Both the position numbers and the translations under genes were made by a program. A stretch of 10,178 bases of DNA, taken from contig DBCN01000040.1 of NCBI GenBank assembly GCA_002293065.1, positions 1 through 10,178 on the forward strand, read 5' to 3'. This DNA is from Opitutia bacterium UBA957. Its GTDB lineage: Bacteria > Verrucomicrobiota > Verrucomicrobiia > Opitutales > UBA953. Position 1 is the stretch's first letter; the number at the start of each line of letters is the position of its first letter. Below the pieces are notes generated by a model. It saw only the letters and a program-made list of their open reading frames with translations, was not told where the DNA came from and made no database searches. Below, piece after piece: positions 1 to 6,185 of the stretch.

Positions 1-818
1 CGTTCAGCGGCGAGGCCGCCCAGGGCCCGCACCTTGGCGAGGCGAACCGCGTCGATTTGTTCGGGGCGGAGGAAGCCGTGGGCCTTGCCCGCGCGGGCGT
101 CGCTCGGGATGCCTTGGAGGTAGCGATCCGTGAGGAGCCCCTGGGCGAGCGGCGAGAAGACCGCGCAACCGATGCCTTCCTTCTCGACCACCTCGAGCAG
201 GCCGGTTTCCGGGGTCCGTTCAAACATGCTATATTTTGGCTGATGGACCACGCACGGCGTGCCGAGATCGCGGAGGATGGCGCAGGCCCGAGCGGTATCC
301 TCGGCGTTATAGTTGGAGATCGCCGCGTAGAGCGCCTTGCCCGAACGGACGGCATGGGCGAGGGCGCCCATGGTTTCCTCCATCGGCGTGTTGGGGTCAC
401 GGCGGTGGCTGTAGAAAATGTCGACGTAAGGCAGCCCCAGGCGCTTCAGCGATTGGTCCAGCGAAGCCAGCAGGTATTTGCGCGAGCCGAAGTCCCCGTG
501 CGGGCCGGGCCACATCGTGTAGCCGGCCTTGGTCGAGATGATCAGCTCGTCGCGATGGCGCGCGAGGTCTTCGCGCAGGATGCGGCCGAAGGTTTCTTCG
601 GCGGAGCCCGGCACCGGGCCGTAATTGTTCGCGAGGTCGAAGTGCGTGACACCGAGGTCGAAGGCGCGCAGCGCGATCGCGCGCGCGGTCGCGGGATCGT
701 CCACGCTCCCGAAGTTATGCCAGAGCCCGAGGGAGATCTTCGGGAGATGCAGGCCGGATTTACCGCACCGGGCCTGGAAGGCCGCATGGGCGTAGCGGGA
801 AGCGCTGGGGGTGTGCAT
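1..818 (-). CDS. yghZ: YghZ-type NADPH-dependent aldo/keto reductase, C-terminus cut off by the window edge
   Basis: This is the first 272 residues of an aldo/keto reductase that runs off the left edge. It closely resembles E. coli YghZ (Gpr, L-glyceraldehyde 3-phosphate reductase, about 346 aa) as I recall that protein, so roughly 75 residues should be missing. Visible landmarks are CGKSGLHLPKISLGLWHNFG (18-37), THFDLANNYGP (58-68), ELIISTKAGYTMWPGP (91-106), GSRKYLLASLDQSLKRLG (111-128) and YSHRRDPNTPMEE (136-148). The catalytic tetrad is present as Asp61, Tyr66, Lys97 and His138. The family reduces aldehydes in the cytoplasm with NADPH; proposed roles are methylglyoxal detoxification and triose-phosphate reduction. 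The true substrate here is unknown. ATG at 818 is the only credible start, because an in-frame TAA lies 27 bases upstream (846-848). The gene follows the glucanase by 69 bp on the same strand and may be co-transcribed with it. The family is certain; the exact substrate is not. Confidence 0.9.
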   Translation of the reverse strand, partial: MHTPSASRYAHAAFQARCGKSGLHLPKISLGLWHNFGSVDDPATARAIALRAFDLGVTHFDLANNYGPVPGSAEETFGRILREDLARHRDELIISTKAGYTMWPGPHGDFGSRKYLLASLDQSLKRLGLPYVDIFYSHRRDPNTPMEETMGALAHAVRSGKALYAAISNYNAEDTARACAILRDLGTPCVVHQPKYSMFERTPETGLLEVVEKEGIGCAVFSPLAQGLLTDRYLQGIPSDARAGKAHGFLRPEQIDAVRLAKVRALGGLAAE

Positions 819-874
819 GCTGTCGAGAAAACCGCACCCTCGCCGTTAAGCCAGCGGGAAAAGCACCGACCATC

Positions 875-887
875 GCCCGCCGCGGGC
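875..887 (-). terminator. Short GC hairpin directly after the glucanase stop codon (weak)
   Basis: On the minus strand the sequence GCCCG-CGG-CGGGC begins at the base after the GH81 stop codon. It can form a 5-bp all-GC stem with a 3-base loop. No T-run follows directly; the nearest TTTT is about 12 bases further on. It could weaken transcription before the aldo/keto reductase gene or protect the mRNA end, but the stem is too short to call a real terminator with confidence. Confidence 0.2.
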
Positions 888-3143
888 TTACTTGAAACTG
901 ATCTCTTGCGCCGGGCAGATCAGCAACGTGCGGTCCGAAAACGTCACCGTGACGGGCTTGGCGCTCAGGTTCCACGCGACGTAGCTACGCTTGCCGTGCT
1001 TGGTGAATACCGCCGCAAAGGGTGTATCCGCGGTCACGGCCGAATCGAGCGTGCCGAAGGCCTCGAAGACCTGCAGCCAGAGTTCGGTTTGCGTGAAGCT
1101 GTTGCCGGCCTCGGGCTTGAAGTGGGGTGGGCGCTTCGCCCAGTTGGCCTTGGCCCCCGTCGCGTCGAAGGTCGCCTGCTGCATCCAGAGGATATCGGCC
1201 CAATGGTCGAGCGGGGCGTTGGGCGGCACGGTCCCCTTCTTCCGTTCGACGCGGAAGTCGGCGAGTTCGCGGAGCAGGGCGGCATGGTTCTTCCGCGCGT
1301 AGGCCGGGTAACGCCCCAAGTAGAGCGAGCCACCGGTGATCGGCAGGAAATTGATGCCGTGGATCGATTGCGGGTTGGCGTCGAACCACGTCGCGTTCGC
1401 CCCTTTGCCGCCCCAGACCATCGTCACGACGGATGCGGGATAGCTGCGCGGGAAAAGGTCCCCATGCACGTTGAACCAATAATCTTCGATGGCCGAGACC
1501 TCGGTCGCGAGCAGCCACGCGGCTTGGGCGCGGAGCTCTTGGTCGCCGATGACTTCCGCCAGCATCAGCAGGCTGTACCAGGCGTTGATGGATTCGCTGG
1601 AAGATTCCTGGTTGTTGCCGTCGCCGAAGCGGCCGTGCCCGCTCGCCCACGAGTGACCGGCATAGATGTCAAAGCAACGTAGGTAAGGAAAGAGCGGGTC
1701 GCGTCGGTCGGCGCTCGCGATGTCGCGGACGAGCAAGCGAACCATCGGCAGCCACCGCTGGGTCCAAGCGGGATCGCGGCGGGCGAGTTCGGCGGCGGCG
1801 TGCAGGAAATAGCCGTAGTGGAAATGGTGGTCGTTCAGTTCTTGGTCGCTGCCGAAACTGGCCGGGTAGCCGATGAGCGTGCCCCAGTTGGGTTCGTAGG
1901 CGAAGAGGGACGATTTCTTTTCGCGGCCATCGGGCGCGCGCACGGTCAGGAAATTCTCCAAGGCGGTCTTGAGGCGCCGTTCGCACTCGGCGGCCGCGTC
2001 CTTCTCCCCGAGTTGTTCCGCGATCGGCAGCAACGTCGCCCATTTGCCGAGTTGCTTGCCGAGCCAATACGTGTCGCCGGTCAGTTGCGGGGTGCCGGCC
2101 AGATCGGTGGCGAGGCGTTGCTTGAGCCCGGCGCGATCCACGTTCGCCGTCACCGGTAAAGCCGGGAGAAGCGGGGGCAGGAAGGCGGTGCTTTCAAATG
2201 AGGAACCCTTGGCGAGTTTCATCGGACCGCGGACGCTGCCGTAGCGGTGACCGGTGAAATCCGCCCGCGCATCGCGCCATTGGTGCGGGTAGAGCGCGAA
2301 GAGGGTCCCGGTATCCGGCCCTTGCTTGGCGACCGTGCGGAAGGCGTAGCGCGTCACGACCTTCGCGCTCTGCTGGTCATAGGACCAGGTGGCTTGCGAG
2401 CCGGTGACGTGGTTATGGGCGCAGGCTTGGAAGAGTTCGAGGGTGCCCGGTTTGTCGTCCGGCAGCACGGCCACGGAGAAGTAGGTCTTCCCGCGCGTCA
2501 GGGCCGATAGCCGGGCGGAGCCGAGACCGGACCACGTCGAGCCGCTCGGCGCATAGAGACCGTAGATGCGATCGGCGACCTTCACCACGAGCGTGGGAGA
2601 TTTATCGTCGCCTGCAATGACCGCCGGCGGAGATTTGAACAGCACGACGGGTTCGCCGCCGGCGTAATCGGCGTAGACGAAAGGCGAGCCGTGGCCGAAG
2701 GTCAGCGTCAGGCCGCGACCGGCCGCCCCCATGCGGGTGGTCACGAAGAAGTCGCTCCAGCCGGCGACGCGGGCTTCGTCGAAAGTGACCACGCCGGAGT
2801 GGCCGAGCACGAGGTCGTGGCCACCCATCCCGACGATCGCGTGTTTGTTCGCGCCCAAGTGGGCGCCCGGATAGTTGAGCTCCAGGCCGGCCTTCGTCGC
2901 TTTGACCGAAAACGGGTGCGGGAACATCGTCTCCGACAGCGGCAGCCAAGCCAGCGAACTCCACCAGGTGTTGGTGGGGACGGGACCGGTCACGCCCTCG
3001 ACGACGAATGGTTTCACGGGCGGACCCTTGGCGCCATCGGGCAGGCCGCGGAGGTAGGAGCCAGCCCCGGTCGGGACCACGTCGCCCGCGCAGGCCAGCG
3101 CGCAGGTGCACACCAGGGCGAGGAACGGACGGAGGGCGGTCAT
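888..3143 (-). CDS. Secreted glycoside hydrolase family 81 endo-beta-1,3-glucanase
   Basis: A 751-residue protein with the hallmarks of GH81, inverting enzymes that cut internal beta-1,3-glucan bonds (laminarin, curdlan, fungal wall glucan). Residues 1-19 look like a signal peptide: MTALRP, then a hydrophobic stretch, then A-C-A with predicted cleavage before Gly20, so export to the periplasm or outside is expected. PTNTWWSSLAW (56-66) is the typical GH81 opening. ELNDHHFHYGYF (435-446) carries the presumed catalytic acid Asp438. GDGNNQESSSESINAW (507-522) carries Glu513 (presumed base) and Glu517, the four-residue pair known in the family. The C-terminal segment (about 706-751) resembles the usual GH81 beta-rich tail. 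No extra carbohydrate-binding module is visible. An alternative lipoprotein reading at Cys18 (ALAC) is weak. The start is ATG at 3143 with no Shine-Dalgarno sequence. The gene is divergent from mutM and is followed by the aldo/keto reductase. No transporter or other glycoside hydrolase is adjacent within the window. Confidence 0.93.
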   Translation of the reverse strand: MTALRPFLALVCTCALACAGDVVPTGAGSYLRGLPDGAKGPPVKPFVVEGVTGPVPTNTWWSSLAWLPLSETMFPHPFSVKATKAGLELNYPGAHLGANKHAIVGMGGHDLVLGHSGVVTFDEARVAGWSDFFVTTRMGAAGRGLTLTFGHGSPFVYADYAGGEPVVLFKSPPAVIAGDDKSPTLVVKVADRIYGLYAPSGSTWSGLGSARLSALTRGKTYFSVAVLPDDKPGTLELFQACAHNHVTGSQATWSYDQQSAKVVTRYAFRTVAKQGPDTGTLFALYPHQWRDARADFTGHRYGSVRGPMKLAKGSSFESTAFLPPLLPALPVTANVDRAGLKQRLATDLAGTPQLTGDTYWLGKQLGKWATLLPIAEQLGEKDAAAECERRLKTALENFLTVRAPDGREKKSSLFAYEPNWGTLIGYPASFGSDQELNDHHFHYGYFLHAAAELARRDPAWTQRWLPMVRLLVRDIASADRRDPLFPYLRCFDIYAGHSWASGHGRFGDGNNQESSSESINAWYSLLMLAEVIGDQELRAQAAWLLATEVSAIEDYWFNVHGDLFPRSYPASVVTMVWGGKGANATWFDANPQSIHGINFLPITGGSLYLGRYPAYARKNHAALLRELADFRVERKKGTVPPNAPLDHWADILWMQQATFDATGAKANWAKRPPHFKPEAGNSFTQTELWLQVFEAFGTLDSAVTADTPFAAVFTKHGKRSYVAWNLSAKPVTVTFSDRTLLICPAQEISFK

Positions 3144-3190
3144 CGTCTTGCGAATCTAGAATATTCCGTTTCGGTTGGGAACAGCAAACG
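3144..3190. promoter_or_regulatory. 47-bp divergent intergenic region with an AT-rich patch
   Basis: This is the only non-coding DNA between the divergent GH81 glucanase and mutM, so promoters for both, if present, must sit here or inside the opposite gene. An AT-rich island (about 3153-3165) stands out from the GC-rich surroundings. TAGAAT at 3157-3162 matches the -10 consensus 5/6 on the plus strand. The overlapping TATTCT on the minus strand matches 4/6. I found no convincing -35 box for either direction at proper spacing. Confidence 0.3.
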
Positions 3191-4006
3191 ATGCCCGAAC
3201 TCGCCGAAGTCGATTATTTCCGCCGCCGCTGGGATCCTGGCCTCGGCCGCAAGGTCGCGCAGGTCAGCCTGAATCCGAAAGCGCGCGTGGGCCGCGGGGT
3301 CGATCGCGCCGCGCTGGCCCAGGCCTTGGTGGGTGCGAAGTTGTTGGAATCGTTCGCGGCCGCCAAGCAGATGGCGTTCCGCTTTGCGGGCGGTGCCTGG
3401 GTCGGCGTGCACCTCGGGATGTCGGGCCGGTTGGAATGCGGCGACGCGACCCGTGAGCCGACGAAGTACGACCACTTTGTGCTCACCATGGGCGGCGGGA
3501 AGCAGCTGGTCTTCGTCGACCCGCGGCAGTTTGGCCGCATCCTTTTTTGGCAAGGTCCGGGCGTGCCGCCGTGGTGGGCGAAGATTCCGCCGGCGATCCT
3601 CTCGGACGATTTCACCGTGGGCGTCGTCGGGGCATTCCTGCGTCGCCGCGCGCGCACATCCATCAAGGCCGTGCTGCTGATGCAGGAGCGCTTTCCCGGC
3701 ATCGGCAATTGGATGGCTGACGAGGTGCTGTGGCGCGCGGGCTTCCATCCAGAAGCGAAGGCGGGTGCCTTTGGGCCGCTGTCCGTGCGTAAGCTGCACC
3801 GCACCATGCGCGAGGTCTGTGCGGACGCGATGCGGGTCATCGGGAAGGACTGGGGCGATCCGCCGGCTAGCTGGCTCTTCAACCATCGCTGGAAGGACGG
3901 TGGAAGTTGTCCACGCACGAAGGAGCCGTTGCATCGCGCGGAAGTCGGCGGGCGGACCACCTGTTGGTCGCCCGCCCGGCAACGCTTGGGCGCGGAACGC
4001 CGTTGA
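3191..4006 (+). CDS. mutM: Fpg/MutM-type DNA glycosylase with a degenerate (zincless) finger
   Basis: A 271-aa member of the Fpg/Nei family of bifunctional DNA glycosylase/AP lyases, which remove oxidised bases such as 8-oxoguanine and formamidopyrimidines. The start at ATG 3191 gives the required N-terminus MPELAEVDYF: after Met removal Pro2 is the catalytic nucleophile and Glu3 the acid. Other family marks are Lys59 in AAKQMAF, HLGMSG (74-79), DPRQFGR (110-116), and the helix-two-turn-helix with PGIGNWMADEVLWRAG (169-184). The C-terminal hairpin (239-264) keeps the GGRTT arginine turn with Arg255. By alignment the four zinc-ligand positions read Cys240, Thr243, Ser260 and Arg263, so zinc binding looks lost. 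Length is normal for the family. The PEL- start favours Fpg over Nei (PEG-). It precedes rsmD by 31 bp and is probably co-transcribed with it. A longer reading from 3008 is rejected because it would bury the catalytic proline. No strong Shine-Dalgarno sequence is present. Confidence 0.9.
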   Translation: MPELAEVDYFRRRWDPGLGRKVAQVSLNPKARVGRGVDRAALAQALVGAKLLESFAAAKQMAFRFAGGAWVGVHLGMSGRLECGDATREPTKYDHFVLTMGGGKQLVFVDPRQFGRILFWQGPGVPPWWAKIPPAILSDDFTVGVVGAFLRRRARTSIKAVLLMQERFPGIGNWMADEVLWRAGFHPEAKAGAFGPLSVRKLHRTMREVCADAMRVIGKDWGDPPASWLFNHRWKDGGSCPRTKEPLHRAEVGGRTTCWSPARQRLGAERR

Positions 4007-4037
4007 CCTTCCATCGGCGGCGGGAAACCTTGCCCGC

Positions 4038-4604
4038 ATGCGTGTCACCGGAGGATTAGCCCGCGGCATTCCGCTTCGCGTCCCCGCGAAAGGCGGCGTG
4101 CGCCCGGCCACGGATTACATCCGCGAGGCGGTCTTCAATTCCTTGGCCGCTTTCGTGCCGGGCACCCATGTGCTCGACCTTTTTGCGGGGACCGGTGCTT
4201 ACGGGTTGGAATCCTTGAGCCGCGGCGCTGCTTCCGCGACCTGCGTCGACCTGCATGCGGGCGCTGATCTGCAGGCGAATGCGGCGGCGGTGGCGAAATC
4301 GATGGGCGTCGCCGCGTTGCCGTTCACGGCCATCACCGGCGATGCGACGAAGCCCGTCGCGAACGCGGGGACGTTCGACTTGGTCTTCGCCGATCCACCA
4401 TGGGAACTCTGGGAGACCCGCGCGGAGGAAATCGTCGCGAACGCCGTTGCGTCCGCCGCGACCGGGGCGCACGTCCGCGTCATCCTCGAAGCCCCCGGCG
4501 GGTTCGTCGTGCCGGTGCCCACGGGCTGGAAGCTCCGCAAGGTCATCGGCAAGGGCAAGGGGCAGCCGGCCGCTTCGATCTTCGTCCGCCAGGCGGGCGA
4601 GTGA
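4038..4604 (+). CDS. rsmD: 16S rRNA (guanine-966 N2)-methyltransferase RsmD
   Basis: A 188-aa SAM-dependent methyltransferase of the RsmD family, which methylates G966 of 16S rRNA in the assembled 30S subunit. The family N-terminus is clear: MRVTGGLARGIPL, followed by RPATDYIREAVFNSL (22-36). Motif I for SAM binding is VLDLFAGTGAYGLESLSRGA (45-64). An acidic residue ends the second strand (Asp71), and the catalytic motif IV is DPPW (119-122). The length matches the usual 180-200 aa. ATG at 4038 is chosen because it gives exactly the family N-terminus; longer in-frame readings overlap mutM. The gene follows mutM on the same strand. Its TGA stop abuts the stop codon of convergent rsmE, leaving no room for an intergenic terminator. 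The protein is cytoplasmic. No key residue appears to be missing. Confidence 0.93.
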   Translation: MRVTGGLARGIPLRVPAKGGVRPATDYIREAVFNSLAAFVPGTHVLDLFAGTGAYGLESLSRGAASATCVDLHAGADLQANAAAVAKSMGVAALPFTAITGDATKPVANAGTFDLVFADPPWELWETRAEEIVANAVASAATGAHVRVILEAPGGFVVPVPTGWKLRKVIGKGKGQPAASIFVRQAGE

Positions 4605-5342
4605 TCAGCCCAGCGCGCGGTGGGCTTGCCACGCGCGCAGGTGTGCGAGCAGGAGCGCGCCGCCCACGAGGCAAGCGGCTTCGACGCGCAAGATGCGGTC
4701 GCCGAGGTGCTGCATGCGGAACCCTTGGGCGCGGAGCAGCGCGCGTTCTTTATCCGACCAACCGCGCTCTGGCCCGACGGCGAGGAGGCCCGCGGAAGCC
4801 GAAGCGGGCGCGGACTCGCCCAGCGCGCCGGTCGCTTCATAGGGATCCAGCGCGACCTTCCAGCCGTCTCCGGATACGAGCGCGAGGGCTTCGGCGAGCG
4901 AGGCAACGCGGTCGACGGTGGGCACGAGCGTGGAGCAGGCTTGCTCCGTGCCTTTCCGCAGGTGCTCCCGGTATTCGCCGTCTTTCCACAGCGAGCTCGC
5001 GACATAACCCGGATCGCCTTTGTCCGCCTCGAAGAAGATCAGCCGGGCGGCGCCGAGGCTGGCGAGGTCATGCAGGACCTTCTTGGCCGTCTGCGGACGA
5101 GGCAGTCCGATGAGCACCGTCAGGGGGAGGCGAGTTTGTACGGATTTTTCCCAGACGACGTTGAAGCGGAGGGCCGGCGCGATCGCCGTCACCGTGGCGA
5201 GCCCGCGGAGGCCTCCGACGAGACCGACGTGAAACGTTTGACCCATGCGGAGGCCGACGGTCCCGAGCAGGTGGGTGGTGCGTGCGTCGGCCAAGGGAAG
5301 GCCCGCGCTGACTTCAGGCTCCGTAATCAGGACGAGGTTCAC
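4605..5342 (-). CDS. rsmE: 16S rRNA (uracil-1498 N3)-methyltransferase RsmE
   Basis: A SPOUT-class (trefoil-knot) methyltransferase for m3U1498 of 16S rRNA. With GTG at 5342 the product is 245 aa, the usual size, and begins (M)NLVLITEPE as in related RsmE proteins that I recall. An N-terminal PUA-like part (about 1-70) contains DARTTHLL and RMGQTFHVG. The methyltransferase core begins near LPLTVLIGLPRPQTAKKVL (72-90). The SAM-binding knot is formed by AVGPERGWSDKE (188-199) and LGDRILRVEAA (213-223), equivalent to the family's GPEGG and LG-RILR-ETA motifs. An in-frame GTG at 5417 would add 25 Pro-rich residues and start 14 bp from pdxH; I consider it unlikely. The stop codon abuts that of convergent rsmD. 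It is curious but probably coincidental that both convergent genes modify 16S rRNA. Confidence 0.9.
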   Translation of the reverse strand: MNLVLITEPEVSAGLPLADARTTHLLGTVGLRMGQTFHVGLVGGLRGLATVTAIAPALRFNVVWEKSVQTRLPLTVLIGLPRPQTAKKVLHDLASLGAARLIFFEADKGDPGYVASSLWKDGEYREHLRKGTEQACSTLVPTVDRVASLAEALALVSGDGWKVALDPYEATGALGESAPASASAGLLAVGPERGWSDKERALLRAQGFRMQHLGDRILRVEAACLVGGALLLAHLRAWQAHRALG

Positions 5343-5396
5343 GGCTTCTAACCTGAACGCCGGGAGGGGTCTGGCGAGAGGGAAGGGAGGCAACGC

Positions 5397-5424
5397 TTGC
5401 GGATGAGGCCGGTTCACTTAGGAT
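5397..5424 (+). promoter_or_regulatory. Candidate pdxH promoter, possibly giving a leaderless mRNA
   Basis: TTGCGG (5397-5402) and TAGGAT (5419-5424) are separated by 16 bp and each match the sigma-70 consensus 4/6. The -10-like box ends six bases before the pdxH ATG at 5431, so transcription would begin at or beside the start codon. This fits the TANNNT pattern of leaderless promoters. It lies in the 88-bp space between the rsmE start (5342) and pdxH. It rests only on weak consensus matches. Confidence 0.25.
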
Positions 5425-5430
5425 GCGGGC

Positions 5431-6066
5431 ATGGACCTTTCGGAGCTACGCAAGGAATACGCCACCCACGGCTTGGACCGGCACGAGTTGCTCGATTGCC
5501 CCCTCGCCCAGTTCAAGGCCTGGTTCCAACAGGCGAAAGAGGCTGGGCTGAACGAGCCCAATGCCATGGTCCTCTCGACCGTCGACGACGCTGGCGCCCC
5601 GACCTCTCGGACCGTCCTGCTCAAGGCCGCCGACGAGCGCGGCTTCTCCTTCTTTACTAACTACCATAGCCGCAAGGGTGGGCATATGGAGCGCGAGCCC
5701 CGGATTGCCCTGGTTTTTCCGTGGTTTTCCTTGGAGCGACAAGTTCACATAACTGGTTCAGTGATAAAGACTTCCGAAGAAGAATCCATCGCTTATTTTG
5801 CCCGTAGGCCGTACGGTAGCCAACTCGGCGCCTTGGCCTCGGACCAGAGCCAGTTTATTCCTGATCGGCAGCACTTGGAGACCCGCTTGGCCGAATTAAA
5901 GGCTCAATACCCTGAAGGAAAGGTGCCAAAGCCCGCGAACTGGGGCGGTTACCGGGTCATTCCCGACCATTTTGAGTTCTGGCAAGGCCGGCTCAACCGC
6001 CTCCACGATCGTTTTATCTATAATAAGAAGGACGGGAATTGGCAGATCAGCCGCCTGGCCCCCTAG
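5431..6066 (+). CDS. pdxH: Pyridoxamine/pyridoxine 5'-phosphate oxidase PdxH
   Basis: A 211-aa FMN flavoenzyme that oxidises pyridoxamine 5'-phosphate or pyridoxine 5'-phosphate with O2 to pyridoxal 5'-phosphate, the last step of B6 synthesis and salvage. It is a cytoplasmic dimer. Seen in order are MDLSELRKEY, the FMN-contacting RTVLLK (60-65) and FFTNYHSRKG (74-83), and RQVHITG (103-109). The signature ends GGYRVIPDHFEFWQGR (172-187) and LNRLHDRF (188-195), with the PLP-binding Arg190 and His192. The C-terminus WQISRLAP is typical. Length is close to E. coli PdxH (218 aa). ATG at 5431 gives the expected short N-terminus. The second half (from about 5730) has visibly lower G+C and less biased codons than its neighbours, though the protein is fully conserved. 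It is divergent from rsmE and followed 119 bp later by atpB. I see no clear terminator between them, so read-through into the atp operon is possible. Confidence 0.96.
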   Translation: MDLSELRKEYATHGLDRHELLDCPLAQFKAWFQQAKEAGLNEPNAMVLSTVDDAGAPTSRTVLLKAADERGFSFFTNYHSRKGGHMEREPRIALVFPWFSLERQVHITGSVIKTSEEESIAYFARRPYGSQLGALASDQSQFIPDRQHLETRLAELKAQYPEGKVPKPANWGGYRVIPDHFEFWQGRLNRLHDRFIYNKKDGNWQISRLAP

Positions 6067-6131
6067 CTCGAGTCTAGATTAGTGTTGCTAATGATGCCCC
6101 CTCTGGCGGCTTACTCTGGGCGTAGTTCTGT

Positions 6132-6152
6132 GCAGGTGGTTGACCATCCTGC
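6132..6152 (+). promoter_or_regulatory. Hairpin in the leader upstream of the atp operon
   Basis: GCAGGTGG (6132-6139) can pair with CCATCCTGC (6144-6152) around a TTGA loop, giving eight base pairs with one bulged T. It lies 33 bases before the atpB ATG. No T-run follows, so it is not a typical intrinsic terminator for pdxH. It overlaps a TTGACC sequence that could be read as a -35 box. Its role, if any, is unknown. Confidence 0.25.
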
Positions 6153-6185
6153 TGGGAATCATTCACAAACCCTTTCCTGCGTCTA

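Noticed and set aside
57..1682. 541-codon open frame on the plus strand across the reductase and glucanase
   Set aside because: It lies antisense to two well-supported genes, has no family motif, and its product is rich in Arg, Gly, Val and Glu, as expected for a shadow frame in G+C-rich DNA.
3008..3190. Longer mutM starting at 3008
   Set aside because: It would hide the catalytic N-terminal Pro of MutM and overlap the start of the glucanase gene.
3140..4111. 323-codon minus-strand frame opposite mutM
   Set aside because: It covers a conserved gene in antisense and has no motif; it is composition-driven.
5343..5417. Longer rsmE starting at GTG 5417
   Set aside because: It adds 25 Pro-rich residues not seen in the family, gives 270 aa instead of the usual 240-250, and leaves 13 bp before pdxH for two divergent promoters.
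6078..6092. ATTAG...CTAAT inverted repeat after pdxH as a terminator
   Set aside because: The stem is only 5 AT-rich base pairs with no T-run, too weak for an intrinsic terminator.
6140..6168. TTGACC plus TCACAA as the atp operon promoter
   Set aside because: The -35 box is good and the spacing is 17 bp, but the -10 box matches the consensus poorly and the -35 overlaps a hairpin, so I do not call it as a feature.
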